From NCBI RefSeq assembly GCF_900200035.1, contig NZ_FZTC01000014.1, positions 1-64,000 of the forward strand: a DNA stretch of 64,000 nt. The letters are read 5' to 3'. Of this stretch, positions 47,902 through 57,561 are shown piece after piece; within the stretch, counting starts at the first letter, position 1; the number at the start of each line of letters is the position of its first letter. The notes beneath the pieces are model-generated. The model had not been told where the DNA came from, searched no databases, and saw only the letters and a program-made list of their open reading frames with translations. A program made the translations under genes and the position numbers. The stretch is from Klebsiella grimontii. GTDB lineage: Bacteria > Pseudomonadota > Gammaproteobacteria > Enterobacterales > Enterobacteriaceae.

Positions 47902-48816
47902 TCAGGCCGCCAGCGCCCGCTGCGCGTCGCGAAAAGCGTTGTGCAGCAGCCGCCACATATGATGCGCCGCCGGAGAAAAGCGGCGGTCGGAGTTGCGTAG
48001 CAGGTGGCACTGGGCGCTGCTGGCGATAGGATGGTCAATGGGGACCGCGGTCAGAATACCGTGGGCGATCGCTTCCCGGGCGGCGTATGCGGTCATAAAA
48101 GAGATCCCCAATCCCGCCTGGCTCAGGCTCATGGCGGTGGAAAAGAGGTTACAGCGATAGGCCGGATGAAACTGCCGTCCGGCGGTTTTAAACATGGCGT
48201 TCATATGGCGCTGCAGGCCAAAGCTGTCGGTGAGCGCGATCAGGCGATATTGCGTGAGCTCATCGATGGTGACGGCGCGCTGGGCTGCGATGGGATGCGC
48301 AGGAGAGACCACCGCGCAGATAGGGCCCCACTGAAAGCTGTGGCGTTTAAGCTCCGGGTTGCCGATGGGGCCGAAGGCGACCGCCATATCCGCTTCGCCG
48401 CTGGCGATATCGTTGAGCATCTCCTGCATGCTGCCGACACTAATATCCACGAACACGTTAGGCCAGGACTGCGAAAAGGTGCTCATCACCGATTCAATAA
48501 AGGTGGTGACCAGCCCGCCGCCAATCCTCACTGAAATTGTCCCGCCGCGCATGTGGCGTAAATCCTTCAGATGGCTTTCCAGCTTTTCCCGGCGTTGACG
48601 GCTTTCGAAGTAGTCCTCCGCCAGCAGACGTCCGGCTTCGGTAAGCACCACGTTTCGCCCCTGGCGTTCCAGCAGCGGCAGCTCCAGCGCCCGTTCCAGC
48701 TGCGCTATCTGGCGGCTGATGACTGACGGGTTGATACCCAGCATATCGGCGGCCCGGCGAATGCCTCCCTGAATCCCGACTTCATACAGATAGCTCATTG
48801 GCCTCTCATGCAACAT
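47902..48816 (-). CDS. LysR family regulator divergent from yjiH
   Basis: 304 residues; N-terminal winged helix (IQGGIRRAADMLGINPSVISRQIAQLERALELPLLER) and LysR effector domain. The ATG follows GGAGCGAGAAACG. A palindrome with TTGTTGACC arms lies 14 bases upstream. Likely controls the divergent yjiH-yjiG-amidohydrolase operon and itself. Confidence 0.88.
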   Translation of the reverse strand: MLHERPMSYLYEVGIQGGIRRAADMLGINPSVISRQIAQLERALELPLLERQGRNVVLTEAGRLLAEDYFESRQRREKLESHLKDLRHMRGGTISVRIGGGLVTTFIESVMSTFSQSWPNVFVDISVGSMQEMLNDIASGEADMAVAFGPIGNPELKRHSFQWGPICAVVSPAHPIAAQRAVTIDELTQYRLIALTDSFGLQRHMNAMFKTAGRQFHPAYRCNLFSTAMSLSQAGLGISFMTAYAAREAIAHGILTAVPIDHPIASSAQCHLLRNSDRRFSPAAHHMWRLLHNAFRDAQRALAA

Positions 48817-48830
48817 CGTTTCTCGCTCCT

Positions 48831-48851
48831 TTGTTGACCTGCGGTCAACAA
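48831..48851. promoter_or_regulatory. Palindrome in front of the LysR gene
   Basis: Perfect inverted repeat TTGTTGACC (48831-48839), spacer TGC, GGTCAACAA (48843-48851), in the 312-base spacer to yjiH. It overlaps the region just upstream of the LysR ribosome site, as expected for autoregulation. The rest of the spacer is AT-rich and should hold the yjiH promoter. Confidence 0.6.
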
Positions 48852-49128
48852 TAACACCCTTTCACAGGTATTTATCATCCCGGCGAGTTATAGATAATCG
48901 TAATTCGGACAAAAACTGGCAGGGAGGAAAATTCTCATCGCTTATTCCCGGATTGCTATTAAGGTGGCAATGCTCGGGAAGTTGAAGAATAAGAAATGGT
49001 GATGATGCTGATTAAGAGAATATGGAAAAGCTTATCAGTGAAAATAACAAATTCGAATAACAATAAATTGACAAAATTTCAAATTGCAAACAATCGCACT
49101 AACATTTCATTATGTGAGAGGATAGGGT

Positions 49129-49812
49129 ATGAGTGAAAATAAAACGTTGGAATGTTCCTCCGACGAAACGAAAAATGAGTGGAAAGTCGGGCCCGGAGCC
49201 TGGATTTCACTGATCATCGTATTGTTAGTTTTCTCCGGGTTACTGTTTAAGGTTGAAGGCATGGCCTGGCTGGGGGCGTTTGACTTTACCACCCTCGGCG
49301 GCGCGTTCGGCACCATGAAAACGCCGGAAACCAACACCTTTATCGGCAGCGGCGGCATCAGCGCCAAGGCCGGTTTCCTGTTTGCCCTGTCGCTGGTGCC
49401 GACGGTGATGCTGGCGCTGGGGCTGCTGGAGATATTTACCCACTACGGGGCGATCCGCGCGGCGCATAAGCTGCTGACCCCGCTGCTTCGCCCGCTGCTC
49501 GGGATCCCGGGCTATACCGGCCTGGCGCTGATTACCGATTTACAGAGTACCGATGCCGGCGCGGCGCTGACCAAAGAGCTGTATGACAGCGACAAAATAA
49601 ATCGTAAGGATCTGGTTATTATGGGCGCCTGGCAATATTCCGGGGCCGGTCTGATTAATAACTACTTCTCAATTGGCTCAGCGCTTTTCGCTTCGTTAAC
49701 CATTCCTATCATTATTCCGCTGCTTTTAATGTTTGTGCTGAAATTTGTCGGCGCGGCAATCACGCGTCTGGTTCTGAATACCGCTTATAAAAGGGATTTT
49801 GAAAATGAATAA
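49129..49812 (+). CDS. yjiH: Nucleoside-recognition (Gate) domain membrane protein YjiH
   Basis: 227 residues, about six spans, with the Gate-domain stretch DLQSTDAGAALTKELYDSDKINRKDLVIMGAWQYSGAG. Paired with YjiG as in E. coli, where the two lie before the isoaspartyl dipeptidase gene iadA. The two half-transporters probably form one permease for a peptide or amidated metabolite. Ribosome site AGGATAGGG. Confidence 0.9.
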   Translation: MSENKTLECSSDETKNEWKVGPGAWISLIIVLLVFSGLLFKVEGMAWLGAFDFTTLGGAFGTMKTPETNTFIGSGGISAKAGFLFALSLVPTVMLALGLLEIFTHYGAIRAAHKLLTPLLRPLLGIPGYTGLALITDLQSTDAGAALTKELYDSDKINRKDLVIMGAWQYSGAGLINNYFSIGSALFASLTIPIIIPLLLMFVLKFVGAAITRLVLNTAYKRDFENE

Positions 49813-50272
49813 TTCGGCAAAAGTCGGCAGTAACCCGTTCGATATTTTCGTTATCGGCGCGCGCAAAGGATTTAATATCGCCATCAACAATCTGATGCCG
49901 AATGTATTAATGGCCTATGTGATCGCTGAAATGCTCAATTTGCTCGGCGTGATGCAGATCATCGGCCACGTCTGCGCGCCGCTGATGGGCCTGTTCGGCC
50001 TGCCGGGGGAAGCCATTACCGTATTGCTGACCTCCTGGCTTTCCGCCTCTGCGGGAACCGGCGTGGCGGTGAGCCTGTTGAGCAAAGGTACCCTCAACGT
50101 GGCGGATATCACGATTCTGATCCCGGCGATTTTCCTCATGGGTTCGCAGCTGCAGTACATGGGGCGCCTGCTCGGCGTAGCGGATGTCCCGAAAAAATAT
50201 TGGCCGCTGCTGATGGCGGTGAGCATTATCAATGCCGTCATCGCCATGCTGGTCATGCGCGTGATTGCATAA
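49805..50272 (+). CDS. yjiG: Inner membrane protein YjiG
   Basis: 155 residues, four to five spans with the Gate-domain motif GLPGEAITVLLTSWLSASAGTGVAVSLL. It starts inside the last codons of yjiH (ATG at 49805; a TTG two codons earlier is in frame but less likely). Probable partner subunit of YjiH. Confidence 0.88.
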   Translation: MNNSAKVGSNPFDIFVIGARKGFNIAINNLMPNVLMAYVIAEMLNLLGVMQIIGHVCAPLMGLFGLPGEAITVLLTSWLSASAGTGVAVSLLSKGTLNVADITILIPAIFLMGSQLQYMGRLLGVADVPKKYWPLLMAVSIINAVIAMLVMRVIA

Positions 50273-50292
50273 TAGAAGGCAAGGAGTAAGAC

Positions 50293-51396
50293 GTGTCGCG
50301 AACATTAGAGCATTTCAATTATCTGCATCAAATCCCGGAGCTGGGCTTTGAAGAGTACAAAACGTCGGCATACATCGGCGATGCATTAGAAGCCGCGGGG
50401 TTTCAGGTGCAGCGCAACGTCGGCGGCACCACCGGCATTGTTGCGCTGCTGGATAGCGGTAAGCCGGGGCCGGTCGTGGCGCTGCGGGCGGATATGGATG
50501 CGCTGGGCCATATCATCGATGGCCGCTTAGAGGCTCGCCATACCTGCGGTCATGACGGTCACTCTTCGGTGGTGTTGACCGCCGCGGAAGAGATCCTCAC
50601 CGAAGGGCTGGTAAAGCGCGGGAAGCTGAAAATACTCTTTCAGCCCGCTGAAGAGCTGGGCACCGGGGCGATCGCGCTGACGGAAGCGGGCGTGCTGGAC
50701 GACGTGGAGATGCTGTTCGGCTTCCATCTCAGGCCGCTGGAGGAGTGTCCGAAAGGCAAGGCGGTGCCGGCGATGTACTACTCCGCCTCGGCGACGGTGA
50801 TGGTCGATTTCCACGGCAAAGCCGCACACGCCGCCCGGCCTCATCTGGGCGTTAACGCGCTGGACGCCGCGTCGCACGCGGTGCAGGCTGTAAACGGGAT
50901 TCATCTGGCGCCTTCGCTGACCTGGAGCGCTAAAGCGACGCGCTTTCTGTGCGATGCGGGAGTGACCAACTCGGTGCCGGCGAAAGCGCACGTGTGCTGG
51001 GATCTGCGCAGCGCGGAAAATGAGGGCATGGCGACGTTGAAAGAGCGGGTGGTGCGAGCGATAGAGAGCAGCGCGGCGGCTTACGGCGCCACCGTCGATA
51101 TCCAGATCGTCAAGGAGATGCCCGCCGCGATTATCGACGAACAGGCTACGGCTATCGTCAGCCAGGCGATTCGCGAAACGTTTGGCGAAGCCGGCTTAAC
51201 GGCAGCGAAGAGTACGCCGGGCAGCGAGGACTTTTTCCACTACCTGCGCCTGCGTCCACAGGTGAAGGGCGGGTTCTGGGGGCTGGGCTGCGACCTGCTG
51301 CCGGGGCTGCATCATCCGGAGATGCGCTTCGACCGCGCCGCGCTGGCGGATGGCGTGCGGGTGTTTAAATCCTGCGTTCGCCAGCTGCTGGGGTGA
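50293..51396 (+). CDS. M20 family amidohydrolase/peptidase
   Basis: 367 residues. Zinc-binding plan of the M20D group: ADMDALG, HTCGHDGH (about residues 78-85) and PAEELGTGA with the Glu, followed by the dimerisation domain AAHAARPHLGVNAL and a final His (GLHHPEMRF). Similar to aminoacylases and N-acyl or indole-conjugate hydrolases. Starts at GTG (50293) behind AAGGAG. It takes the place held by iadA in E. coli, so the operon imports and hydrolyses an amide-linked compound. Confidence 0.9.
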   Translation: MSRTLEHFNYLHQIPELGFEEYKTSAYIGDALEAAGFQVQRNVGGTTGIVALLDSGKPGPVVALRADMDALGHIIDGRLEARHTCGHDGHSSVVLTAAEEILTEGLVKRGKLKILFQPAEELGTGAIALTEAGVLDDVEMLFGFHLRPLEECPKGKAVPAMYYSASATVMVDFHGKAAHAARPHLGVNALDAASHAVQAVNGIHLAPSLTWSAKATRFLCDAGVTNSVPAKAHVCWDLRSAENEGMATLKERVVRAIESSAAAYGATVDIQIVKEMPAAIIDEQATAIVSQAIRETFGEAGLTAAKSTPGSEDFFHYLRLRPQVKGGFWGLGCDLLPGLHHPEMRFDRAALADGVRVFKSCVRQLLG

Positions 51397-51434
51397 GGGA
51401 CTAAACCCGGATATTGTGCTCGCTTCACGCCGGG

Positions 51435-51689
51435 TTACGCCTGCTGCGGAAACTGAGCCAGCAGCTGATAATCATCCCCGGCGACGCGAAACAGGGTTGC
51501 CGTGTGGCCGGGGAGAATCCACTTCTGCTCTTCGCCCGGCTCACAGCTCAGATAAATGCACAGCCCGCAGCCGCCGCGCAGCTGGCGCGGAATGTCCTTC
51601 ACCCGGAAGGTCGCTCCCGCCGCCTGCAGGGCTTTGCGCATCCGCACTACCCCCACCGTTGAGTGAAATAAAAACAGATATTCCGTCAC
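51435..51689 (-). CDS. DUF3343 small protein
   Basis: 84 residues (start GTG at 51689 behind GAGGAG, overlapping the yjiL stop as GTGA). TEYLFLFHSTVGVVRMRKALQAAG and the CGLCIYL motif are typical of DUF3343 proteins, which often accompany selenium or 2-hydroxyacyl-CoA dehydratase genes. A longer frame through yjiL is open but overlaps it fully. Function unknown; operon partner of yjiL-yjiM. Confidence 0.82.
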   Translation of the reverse strand: MTEYLFLFHSTVGVVRMRKALQAAGATFRVKDIPRQLRGGCGLCIYLSCEPGEEQKWILPGHTATLFRVAGDDYQLLAQFPQQA

Positions 51690-52453
51690 CGGCGGCTCCT
51701 CTGACGTAAACCGATCAGCGCCGCGCCGATCGCCCCGGCAAACTGCGCGTCGGGATGCGTCTGCACCGCCATACCCACGTGCTCCTCCAGCCTCCGCGCG
51801 AAGGCGGCGCAGCGGCTGACGCCGCCGGTAAACAGCAGCGGGCCCTGCGCCGACAGGCGGCCGATAAAATTGGCGCTGCGTCGGGCCATGGCGTTGATCA
51901 CGCCGGCGAGGATCGCCTCCGGCGGCACCCCGGCCGAACGCAGGCTGATGACCTCGGATTCGGCGAACACCGTGCACATACTGGTAATCGCATGGGGCTC
52001 AACGCCTTCGGTGATGCTGTCGAGCTGGTCGACGCTGGCCCCCAGCGTACGCGAGATCACCTCCAGAAAGCGCCCCGTGCCCGCCGCGCATTTATCATTC
52101 ATCAGAAAATCGGTGAGATTACCCGCGTCGTCCAGCTGGATAACCTTGCTGTCCTGGCCGCCGATATCGATGACCGTCCGGGTCTGCGGGGCCAGCAGCC
52201 GCGCGCCGAGCCCGTGGCACGAGATCTCGGTGACTTGCTTATCGGCAAAATCCACCAGCTGGCGACCGTAGCCGGTTAAGGTTAAAAAGGGGCGTTCGCT
52301 TAAGCCAGCGCGGAGCGTTTCCCACGCCTCAACGATGGCGTCGGCGGGGCGAAACGGCGTCGGACAGAGAAAGCGGCGCTGAATCACGCCATCGGCGAGC
52401 AGGATGCCTTTGGTGGCGGTCGATCCGGAATCAATCCCTACGGTAACGGTCAC
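51686..52453 (-). CDS. yjiL: 2-hydroxyacyl-CoA dehydratase activator-like ATPase YjiL
   Basis: 255 residues, same as E. coli YjiL. ASKHA-fold ATPase of the HgdC/BadF group: VGIDSGSTATKG at the start, DIGGQDSKVI and the cluster cysteines in NDKCAAGTGRF and SMCTVFAES that hold a [4Fe-4S] at the dimer interface. Expected to drive an electron at low potential into YjiM by ATP hydrolysis. GTG start behind AGGAG. Confidence 0.92.
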   Translation of the reverse strand: MTVTVGIDSGSTATKGILLADGVIQRRFLCPTPFRPADAIVEAWETLRAGLSERPFLTLTGYGRQLVDFADKQVTEISCHGLGARLLAPQTRTVIDIGGQDSKVIQLDDAGNLTDFLMNDKCAAGTGRFLEVISRTLGASVDQLDSITEGVEPHAITSMCTVFAESEVISLRSAGVPPEAILAGVINAMARRSANFIGRLSAQGPLLFTGGVSRCAAFARRLEEHVGMAVQTHPDAQFAGAIGAALIGLRQRSRR

Positions 52454-52461
52454 GCGCGCTC

Positions 52462-53613
52462 CTAAAGCATCTCAATAAAGGCCGCCACGCGGGTGCTGAG
52501 CTGGCCGAGATCCGCCGTCGAATAGTCGGTCTCAATGGCGATATAGGGGATATCGTGCTGCTGGCGCACGTGGCGTTTTATCGCCAGCGACTCCACCGCG
52601 TAGGTATGGCAGGCCTGCAGAATGACGTCTACCACGCCGTCGGCCTGGTACTCTTCTACCATTTGACTGAGCAGGGACAGGCGCTGGTCATTTGGCGAAA
52701 TACAGGAGCAGCCGATGGCGAGATATTTCTCGGTCAGGGCGTCGTAAACGTCACCCGTCTCCTCCACGCAGCGCTCGGTGGCTTTCGCGCCGGTGCAGTT
52801 TTCAAAACCGACCACCCAGCCGCCGTTGTCCTCAATGGCCTTCACCACTTTTTCCGCCGCGCCGCCGATCGGGCAGCCGGTGATCAGAATACGCGGCCGC
52901 GCCTCCAGCCGTTTGCCCTCTTGCCACTGCAGGCGCACCCGATCCGCCATGTCGTTGAGCTCATCGATCAGCGCCGCTTTATCGAAGCGGAAGGTCGCGC
53001 CGTAGACCACTTTTAAAATATCGCTGCCGCTGAGCGCGGGCGGGTTGAGCTGCCCGACGCGATAAAAGTTCGCCAGCGCCCGCCGTTCGCGGTTCTTGAG
53101 GATAATCGCCTCGCGCAGGGCGGCTTCGGTGATCGGCGTACCAAAGCGATCTTCCACCGCCTTCTGCAGGCGCAAAATTTCCGCTTTCCACAACGCTCGC
53201 GAGGCATCATCGCTGGCGCTGTTCGGCAGCTGCATCACGTGCACGGCTTTGAATTCGGCCATGTATTCGTACATTTTCTTTTTGCCGTCGCAGGTGGTTT
53301 CGCCCACCACGAGGTCGGAAAAGTAGAAGTAGGGGCATTTGTCAGTCTTGCCAAAACCGTAGCTGCTTTTTATCAGCGGACAGAGGTTGCGCGGCAGATC
53401 CTTTTCCGCCTCTTCAATCGTCTCGTCGGAGGTGGAGCACAGCGACACCACCACCGCGCCGGCGGCCAGTGGAATTTCCTGCGGCATAAAGGTGCAGTAG
53501 GTGCCAACCAGCGGTATGTTTTGCTCTTTAAGCTCCATGACCGTGAGGAAACCCTGCTGGCGGGCTGCGGAGAAGTGGTCAAAGATGGCGGGTAGATCGG
53601 TGATAAGCGACAT
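52462..53613 (-). CDS. yjiM: 2-hydroxyacyl-CoA dehydratase-like protein YjiM
   Basis: 383 residues, same as E. coli YjiM. HgdB/FldC-type fold with conserved cysteines (GTYCTFMP, NLCPLIKSSYGFG, GCPIGG, ENCTGAK, GCSCISPNDQR) that bind [4Fe-4S] clusters. With YjiL it resembles the one-subunit systems that reduce difficult substrates, including double-cubane reductases. The physiological reaction is unknown. Eight bases before yjiL. Confidence 0.92.
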   Translation of the reverse strand: MSLITDLPAIFDHFSAARQQGFLTVMELKEQNIPLVGTYCTFMPQEIPLAAGAVVVSLCSTSDETIEEAEKDLPRNLCPLIKSSYGFGKTDKCPYFYFSDLVVGETTCDGKKKMYEYMAEFKAVHVMQLPNSASDDASRALWKAEILRLQKAVEDRFGTPITEAALREAIILKNRERRALANFYRVGQLNPPALSGSDILKVVYGATFRFDKAALIDELNDMADRVRLQWQEGKRLEARPRILITGCPIGGAAEKVVKAIEDNGGWVVGFENCTGAKATERCVEETGDVYDALTEKYLAIGCSCISPNDQRLSLLSQMVEEYQADGVVDVILQACHTYAVESLAIKRHVRQQHDIPYIAIETDYSTADLGQLSTRVAAFIEML

Positions 53614-53695
53614 GGTTTTCCTTCCCCGTACACGGGAGATGATGAAAGAGGCCGCATTATAACCCTGTTTATCGTGTGTGTTTATTGATCTCCCG

Positions 53696-53935
53696 CTAAT
53701 AGACTTTTTTCAGATCCATCTCTTCCTGAATCCGATCGCTCAATGCAAGGTGGGTGGCGATGGCCGCATCAATCCCGGCGTTATAAAACATTGGACCCAG
53801 CTCTTTCGCGATAAAGTCGACAAAGAATTCCGCGTCAAATTGCTCCAGCTCCAGCTCAAAATTCTCTTCGCAGTATTTACACAGCTTCTCGCGCAGCAGA
53901 TCGCGTTGCGGCGGGCTGAGATCGATATCGCTCAT
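53696..53935 (-). CDS. DUF2164 family protein
   Basis: 79 residues, acidic, MSDIDLSPPQRDLLREKLCKYC with a helical body and MDLKKVY end. Matches the small DUF2164 family, of unknown function. Ribosome site AAGGAACGCT. Separate from yjiM by 82 bases on the same strand. Confidence 0.8.
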   Translation of the reverse strand: MSDIDLSPPQRDLLREKLCKYCEENFELELEQFDAEFFVDFIAKELGPMFYNAGIDAAIATHLALSDRIQEEMDLKKVY

Positions 53936-54308
53936 AGCGTTCCTTAATCAATATTGTTACGGTGAATCAGGGCAGCTGATTATATCCGATCGCGGGGAGT
54001 CAGTTGTGATATGGCGTGATGTTTTTGGCCACAACGAGGTAGGTTGATTAAATCGCTCAGGAGCTAATTGTGACTGAGATCACAGTATTCTCGATAAAAT
54101 GAAGATAATCAGAGGGATTCTCATAACCTCATGAATTTAAATGAGATAATATGGTTTTTATGATGTGAATAACATTTAGTTGCGCTCGCCTTTTTTCAGC
54201 ATGTCGGTATCTGGATGAATAATCTATAGACCTGTTTTCAGGTTATCTGGCTTACGGATTTTTTCTATAAGTACATTCTGACGGCGATTCATTTATCAGG
54301 GGTGAAGG
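53936..54308. other. Regulatory spacer upstream of ybdN
   Basis: 373 bases, no gene seen. It holds a consensus CRP site (54069-54084) and AT-rich sequence beyond it that should contain the ybdN promoter. Confidence 0.5.
54069..54084. promoter_or_regulatory. Consensus CRP site upstream of ybdN-ybdM
   Basis: TGTGACTGAGATCACA matches the CRP consensus TGTGA-N6-TCACA without mismatch. It lies 225 bases before the ybdN start, so either the promoter is well upstream or the site serves at a distance. It could also act on the divergent DUF2164 gene, 134 bases away. Confidence 0.75.
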
Positions 54309-55520
54309 ATGAAACGCGTAAAACTGGATATGAATGTTTTTGACGCTGCTCTGATGCGCCTGGATTGGGTATTTGATACTTTCGAGCAGGTCTGTTTATC
54401 TTTTTCCGGCGGTAAAGACTCGACGGTATTATTTCATCTGGCGGCGGCCGTTGCGCGTAAAAAAGGGAAAAAGTTTGCGGTATTGTTCGTGGACTGGGAA
54501 GCGCAGTATTTATTAACTATCCAGCACGTGCAAAATATGAAAGAGCGCTATCAGGACGTGGTAAGCCGCTTCTACTGGGTGGCGCTGCCGATGACCACGG
54601 TGAGCGGCGTATCGCAGCACGAGCCGGAATGGGTCGCCTGGCGGGCCGGGGTTGAATGGGTAAGGCAACCGCCGGATGATGCCATCACCGATGCCGGTTT
54701 TTTCCCTTTTTATCAGCCTGAAATGACGTTTGAAGCCTTTGTTCCGGCTTTTTCGCACTGGCTGGCCGCCGGGAGAAGCCTCGCTTCGCTGATCGGTATC
54801 CGCACCGACGAGTCGCTGCATCGCTACATGGCGCTTACCTCGCCGACCAAACTGCGCTTTGAGGACGATAAGCCATGGACCACCGCCTCGCCGGAAGGGT
54901 TTAGCTACACCTGCTATCCCCTCTATGACTGGCGGACCCGCGACATCTGGATCTTTAATCACAAGTCGCGGCTCCCCTACAACCCGCTCTATGACCTGAT
55001 GCATCGCGCCGGCGTGCCGCTGAAAAATATGCGCGTCTGCGAGCCTTTCGGCCCCGAGCAGCGGCGCGGGCTGTGGCTTTATCACATACTTGAGCCGGAG
55101 ACCTGGGAGCGGATGTGCCGTCGGGTATGCGGCGCGCACAGCGGCGCGATTTACGCCAACGCCAGCGGCGACTACTTTGCGCTGAAGACCAAAATCCGCA
55201 AACCGGCGCATTTTAGCTGGCGCGAATATGCGCTCTTTCTGCTCGATAGCATGCCGGAGAAAACCGCCGAGCATTACCGCAATAAAATCGCTATTTATCT
55301 GCACTGGTACCAGACCCGCGGTTTCCCTGACGATATCCCCGATGAGCAGGAAAAAGATCTCGGCTATCGCGATATTCCCTCATGGCGCCGTATCTGCAAG
55401 ACGCTACTAAAAAACGATTTCTGGTGCCGGATGCTGTCGTTCAGCCCGACGCAGCCTAAGCACTATGAGCGTTACTGTCGGCTGGTGAGTAACAAACGTA
55501 AAGAGTGGAGGACGCTTTGA
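54309..55520 (+). CDS. ybdN: PAPS-reductase-like/DUF3440 protein YbdN
   Basis: 403 residues. The PP-loop SGGKDS near residue 34 marks the ATP-pyrophosphatase (PAPS reductase) fold, followed by DUF3440 with several conserved Cys/His (FSYTCYPLYDWRTRDIW). Related to DndC of DNA phosphorothioation, but no other dnd gene is here. E. coli homologues are also called IbrA. One base overlap with ybdM (TGATG). Confidence 0.9.
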   Translation: MKRVKLDMNVFDAALMRLDWVFDTFEQVCLSFSGGKDSTVLFHLAAAVARKKGKKFAVLFVDWEAQYLLTIQHVQNMKERYQDVVSRFYWVALPMTTVSGVSQHEPEWVAWRAGVEWVRQPPDDAITDAGFFPFYQPEMTFEAFVPAFSHWLAAGRSLASLIGIRTDESLHRYMALTSPTKLRFEDDKPWTTASPEGFSYTCYPLYDWRTRDIWIFNHKSRLPYNPLYDLMHRAGVPLKNMRVCEPFGPEQRRGLWLYHILEPETWERMCRRVCGAHSGAIYANASGDYFALKTKIRKPAHFSWREYALFLLDSMPEKTAEHYRNKIAIYLHWYQTRGFPDDIPDEQEKDLGYRDIPSWRRICKTLLKNDFWCRMLSFSPTQPKHYERYCRLVSNKRKEWRTL

Positions 55521-56146
55521 TGTCACCGGATGTGGCTAAGACAGTGATTGAGTATCTCGAGTCGTTTGACGATGTTGACTTGAAAATCAAAGCGATTAAC
55601 GAGCTGAAGAGCCTGATCCACCAGCACAGCCCCTTCTGCCGCGAGCCGGTGGACTGCGTGCTGTGGGTCGAAGCCAACACGGTTGAGGCGAATGACTACA
55701 ACCCTAACGTGATGGCGACGGTGGAAAAAAAACTTCTGGAGCGTTCTATCGAACTGGATGGTTTTACCCAACCGGTAGTGGTAGCCCGCCAGCAGCGACG
55801 GCACCTGGTCGTGGACGGCTTTCACCGCCATCTGATTGGTAAGAGTCGCCCGGAGCTGAGCCGCCGTCTGCATGGTTATCTTCCGGTGACGCTCATCAAT
55901 GCCGAACGCGAAGGGCAGAAAGAGCGTATCGCCGCTACCATTCGCCATAATCGCGCCAGGGGCAAACACCAGATCGCGGCGATGTCCGACATCGTCCGCG
56001 ATTTACATCGCCAGGGCTGGGACGATCGGCGCATCGGCGAAGAGCTCGGTATGGATGCGGATGAGGTGCTGCGCCTGAAACAGATCAGCGGCCTGACGGA
56101 GCTGTTCGCCGACGAGAGCTTTAGCGAAGCCTGGACCGTGGAGTAG
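55520..56146 (+). CDS. ybdM: ParB-like nuclease/HTH protein YbdM
   Basis: 208 residues. ParB/sulfiredoxin-like domain at about 50-130 (NPNVMATVEKKLLERSIELDGFTQPVVV, VDGFHRHLI) and a helix-turn-helix region at about 150-190 (QGWDDRRIGEELGMDADEVLRLKQ). Partner of YbdN (IbrB in some strains). I chose the ATG at 55520 with GGAGG eight bases upstream; a GTG five codons earlier lies in the ribosome site. Likely a DNA-acting pair, target unknown. Confidence 0.9.
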   Translation: MSPDVAKTVIEYLESFDDVDLKIKAINELKSLIHQHSPFCREPVDCVLWVEANTVEANDYNPNVMATVEKKLLERSIELDGFTQPVVVARQQRRHLVVDGFHRHLIGKSRPELSRRLHGYLPVTLINAEREGQKERIAATIRHNRARGKHQIAAMSDIVRDLHRQGWDDRRIGEELGMDADEVLRLKQISGLTELFADESFSEAWTVE

Positions 56147-56156
56147 TCAATGTGCG

Positions 56157-57398
56157 CTACTCCTGCGCCAGCATGGCTTCCGGTCGCTGGCGTATCCGGC
56201 TTAATAAGCCTGCCAGACAGCACGCGGCCGCGATCCCCGCCGCCACCCCCAGCAGATGAAAAGGTAGCCTGCCGCCGTTAAACCACAGCCAGCGCGCCGC
56301 TTCGATGGAGAGCGCGCTGACGCTGAGGATCACGATATTCAGCGACGCGGAAACGGTGCCCTTTGGCAGATCGTTAGAAAACAGAGTAAAGCGGAATAGC
56401 GTCGGGAAAATCAGCCCGATGCCGAAAGCATAGAAGCAGGTGCCGAGTACCGACCATAGCCAGACGTTCGGCCACAGCAGATTGCCGAGGATCAGGATCG
56501 CCAGCCCGATCATCTGGATAGGGACCGCGCGCCAGATAAAGCGCGAGCGGGTGGGATCTTTTACCCAGCGCGCCACCGACAGGTTGGCGATAATCACCGC
56601 GCTGAAGACCGGCGCCTGGGTCCAGGCGAACTCGGCGGTGGTTAAGCCGCCGTCGTCAATCAGGATAACCGGCGAGACCGCAACCCAGCTCATCAGTGGA
56701 ATATAGCTGAGCGAGAGCGTGGCGGCGCCAAACAGAAAAATGCGGTTGCGGAAAACATCGCGGAAATCGCGCAGCACCCCCCTGGCGCTGAAGGGGACGT
56801 CGCCGCGCCGGACGGTCTCCGGCATATTCAGCAGCAGCCCCAGCCAGGCGATAAACCCCATGACGGCAATAATGCCGAACAGCACTTTCCAGTGCACGAA
56901 GTGCATCAGCGCCGCGCCGGAGAGCGGGCCAACTATCGGCGCAATCAGCACGATCGAGGTAATAATCGCCATCAGCTTAATGGCTTTTGTCTGGCCGAAC
57001 GCCTCCTGCACGGTGACGTAGCCGACGGTGGCGATAAAACAGATACTGGTGCCCTGAACAAAGCGCGCGGCAAGGAACTGCTCCATTGAGGTGGTGAACA
57101 GGGTCGCGAAGCAGGCCAGGGTAAAGATCAGCGCGCCGGTGAGCAGTACCGGACGGCGGCCGATACGATCGGAGAGCGGCCCGAGCAGCCACTGTAGCGC
57201 CATGCCGCCGGCCATATACAGGCTGACCGACGCGGGCGCCAGCGCCACGTCGGCGTCAAAGTCGCGCACCACGTGGATAATACCCGGCTGGATAAGATCG
57301 GTGGTCAGATAGGCGGCAAAGTCATAGAGGATCAGCGCTGCCGGGAAGAACAGGGTGGCGGAATGGCGGGCAAAAAAGCGGGTCATCCATTGCAACAT
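56157..57398 (-). CDS. mdtM: Multidrug/proton antiporter MdtM (YjiO)
   Basis: 413 residues, twelve spans, DHA1 major facilitator. The motif A loop reads [14 protein letters not shown]. Sequence and place next to yjiN match E. coli MdtM, which exports chloramphenicol, quaternary ammonium compounds and bile salts and takes part in alkaline pH tolerance. Ribosome site AAGGAGCCCACCG. Confidence 0.93.
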   Translation of the reverse strand: MLQWMTRFFARHSATLFFPAALILYDFAAYLTTDLIQPGIIHVVRDFDADVALAPASVSLYMAGGMALQWLLGPLSDRIGRRPVLLTGALIFTLACFATLFTTSMEQFLAARFVQGTSICFIATVGYVTVQEAFGQTKAIKLMAIITSIVLIAPIVGPLSGAALMHFVHWKVLFGIIAVMGFIAWLGLLLNMPETVRRGDVPFSARGVLRDFRDVFRNRIFLFGAATLSLSYIPLMSWVAVSPVILIDDGGLTTAEFAWTQAPVFSAVIIANLSVARWVKDPTRSRFIWRAVPIQMIGLAILILGNLLWPNVWLWSVLGTCFYAFGIGLIFPTLFRFTLFSNDLPKGTVSASLNIVILSVSALSIEAARWLWFNGGRLPFHLLGVAAGIAAACCLAGLLSRIRQRPEAMLAQE

Positions 57399-57561
57399 CG
57401 GTGGGCTCCTTGTTGAGTCTCTACGCCATAAATAGCCGTTTATGCGCGCACTATTTCAGCACTTCACACTGCAATAAATTTAGGGTCAACCTAAATATCC
57501 ATATGTTTTTAGCGGTTAATATATATTCGTGTAATAAATACATTAAAAACAAATAGTTGAA

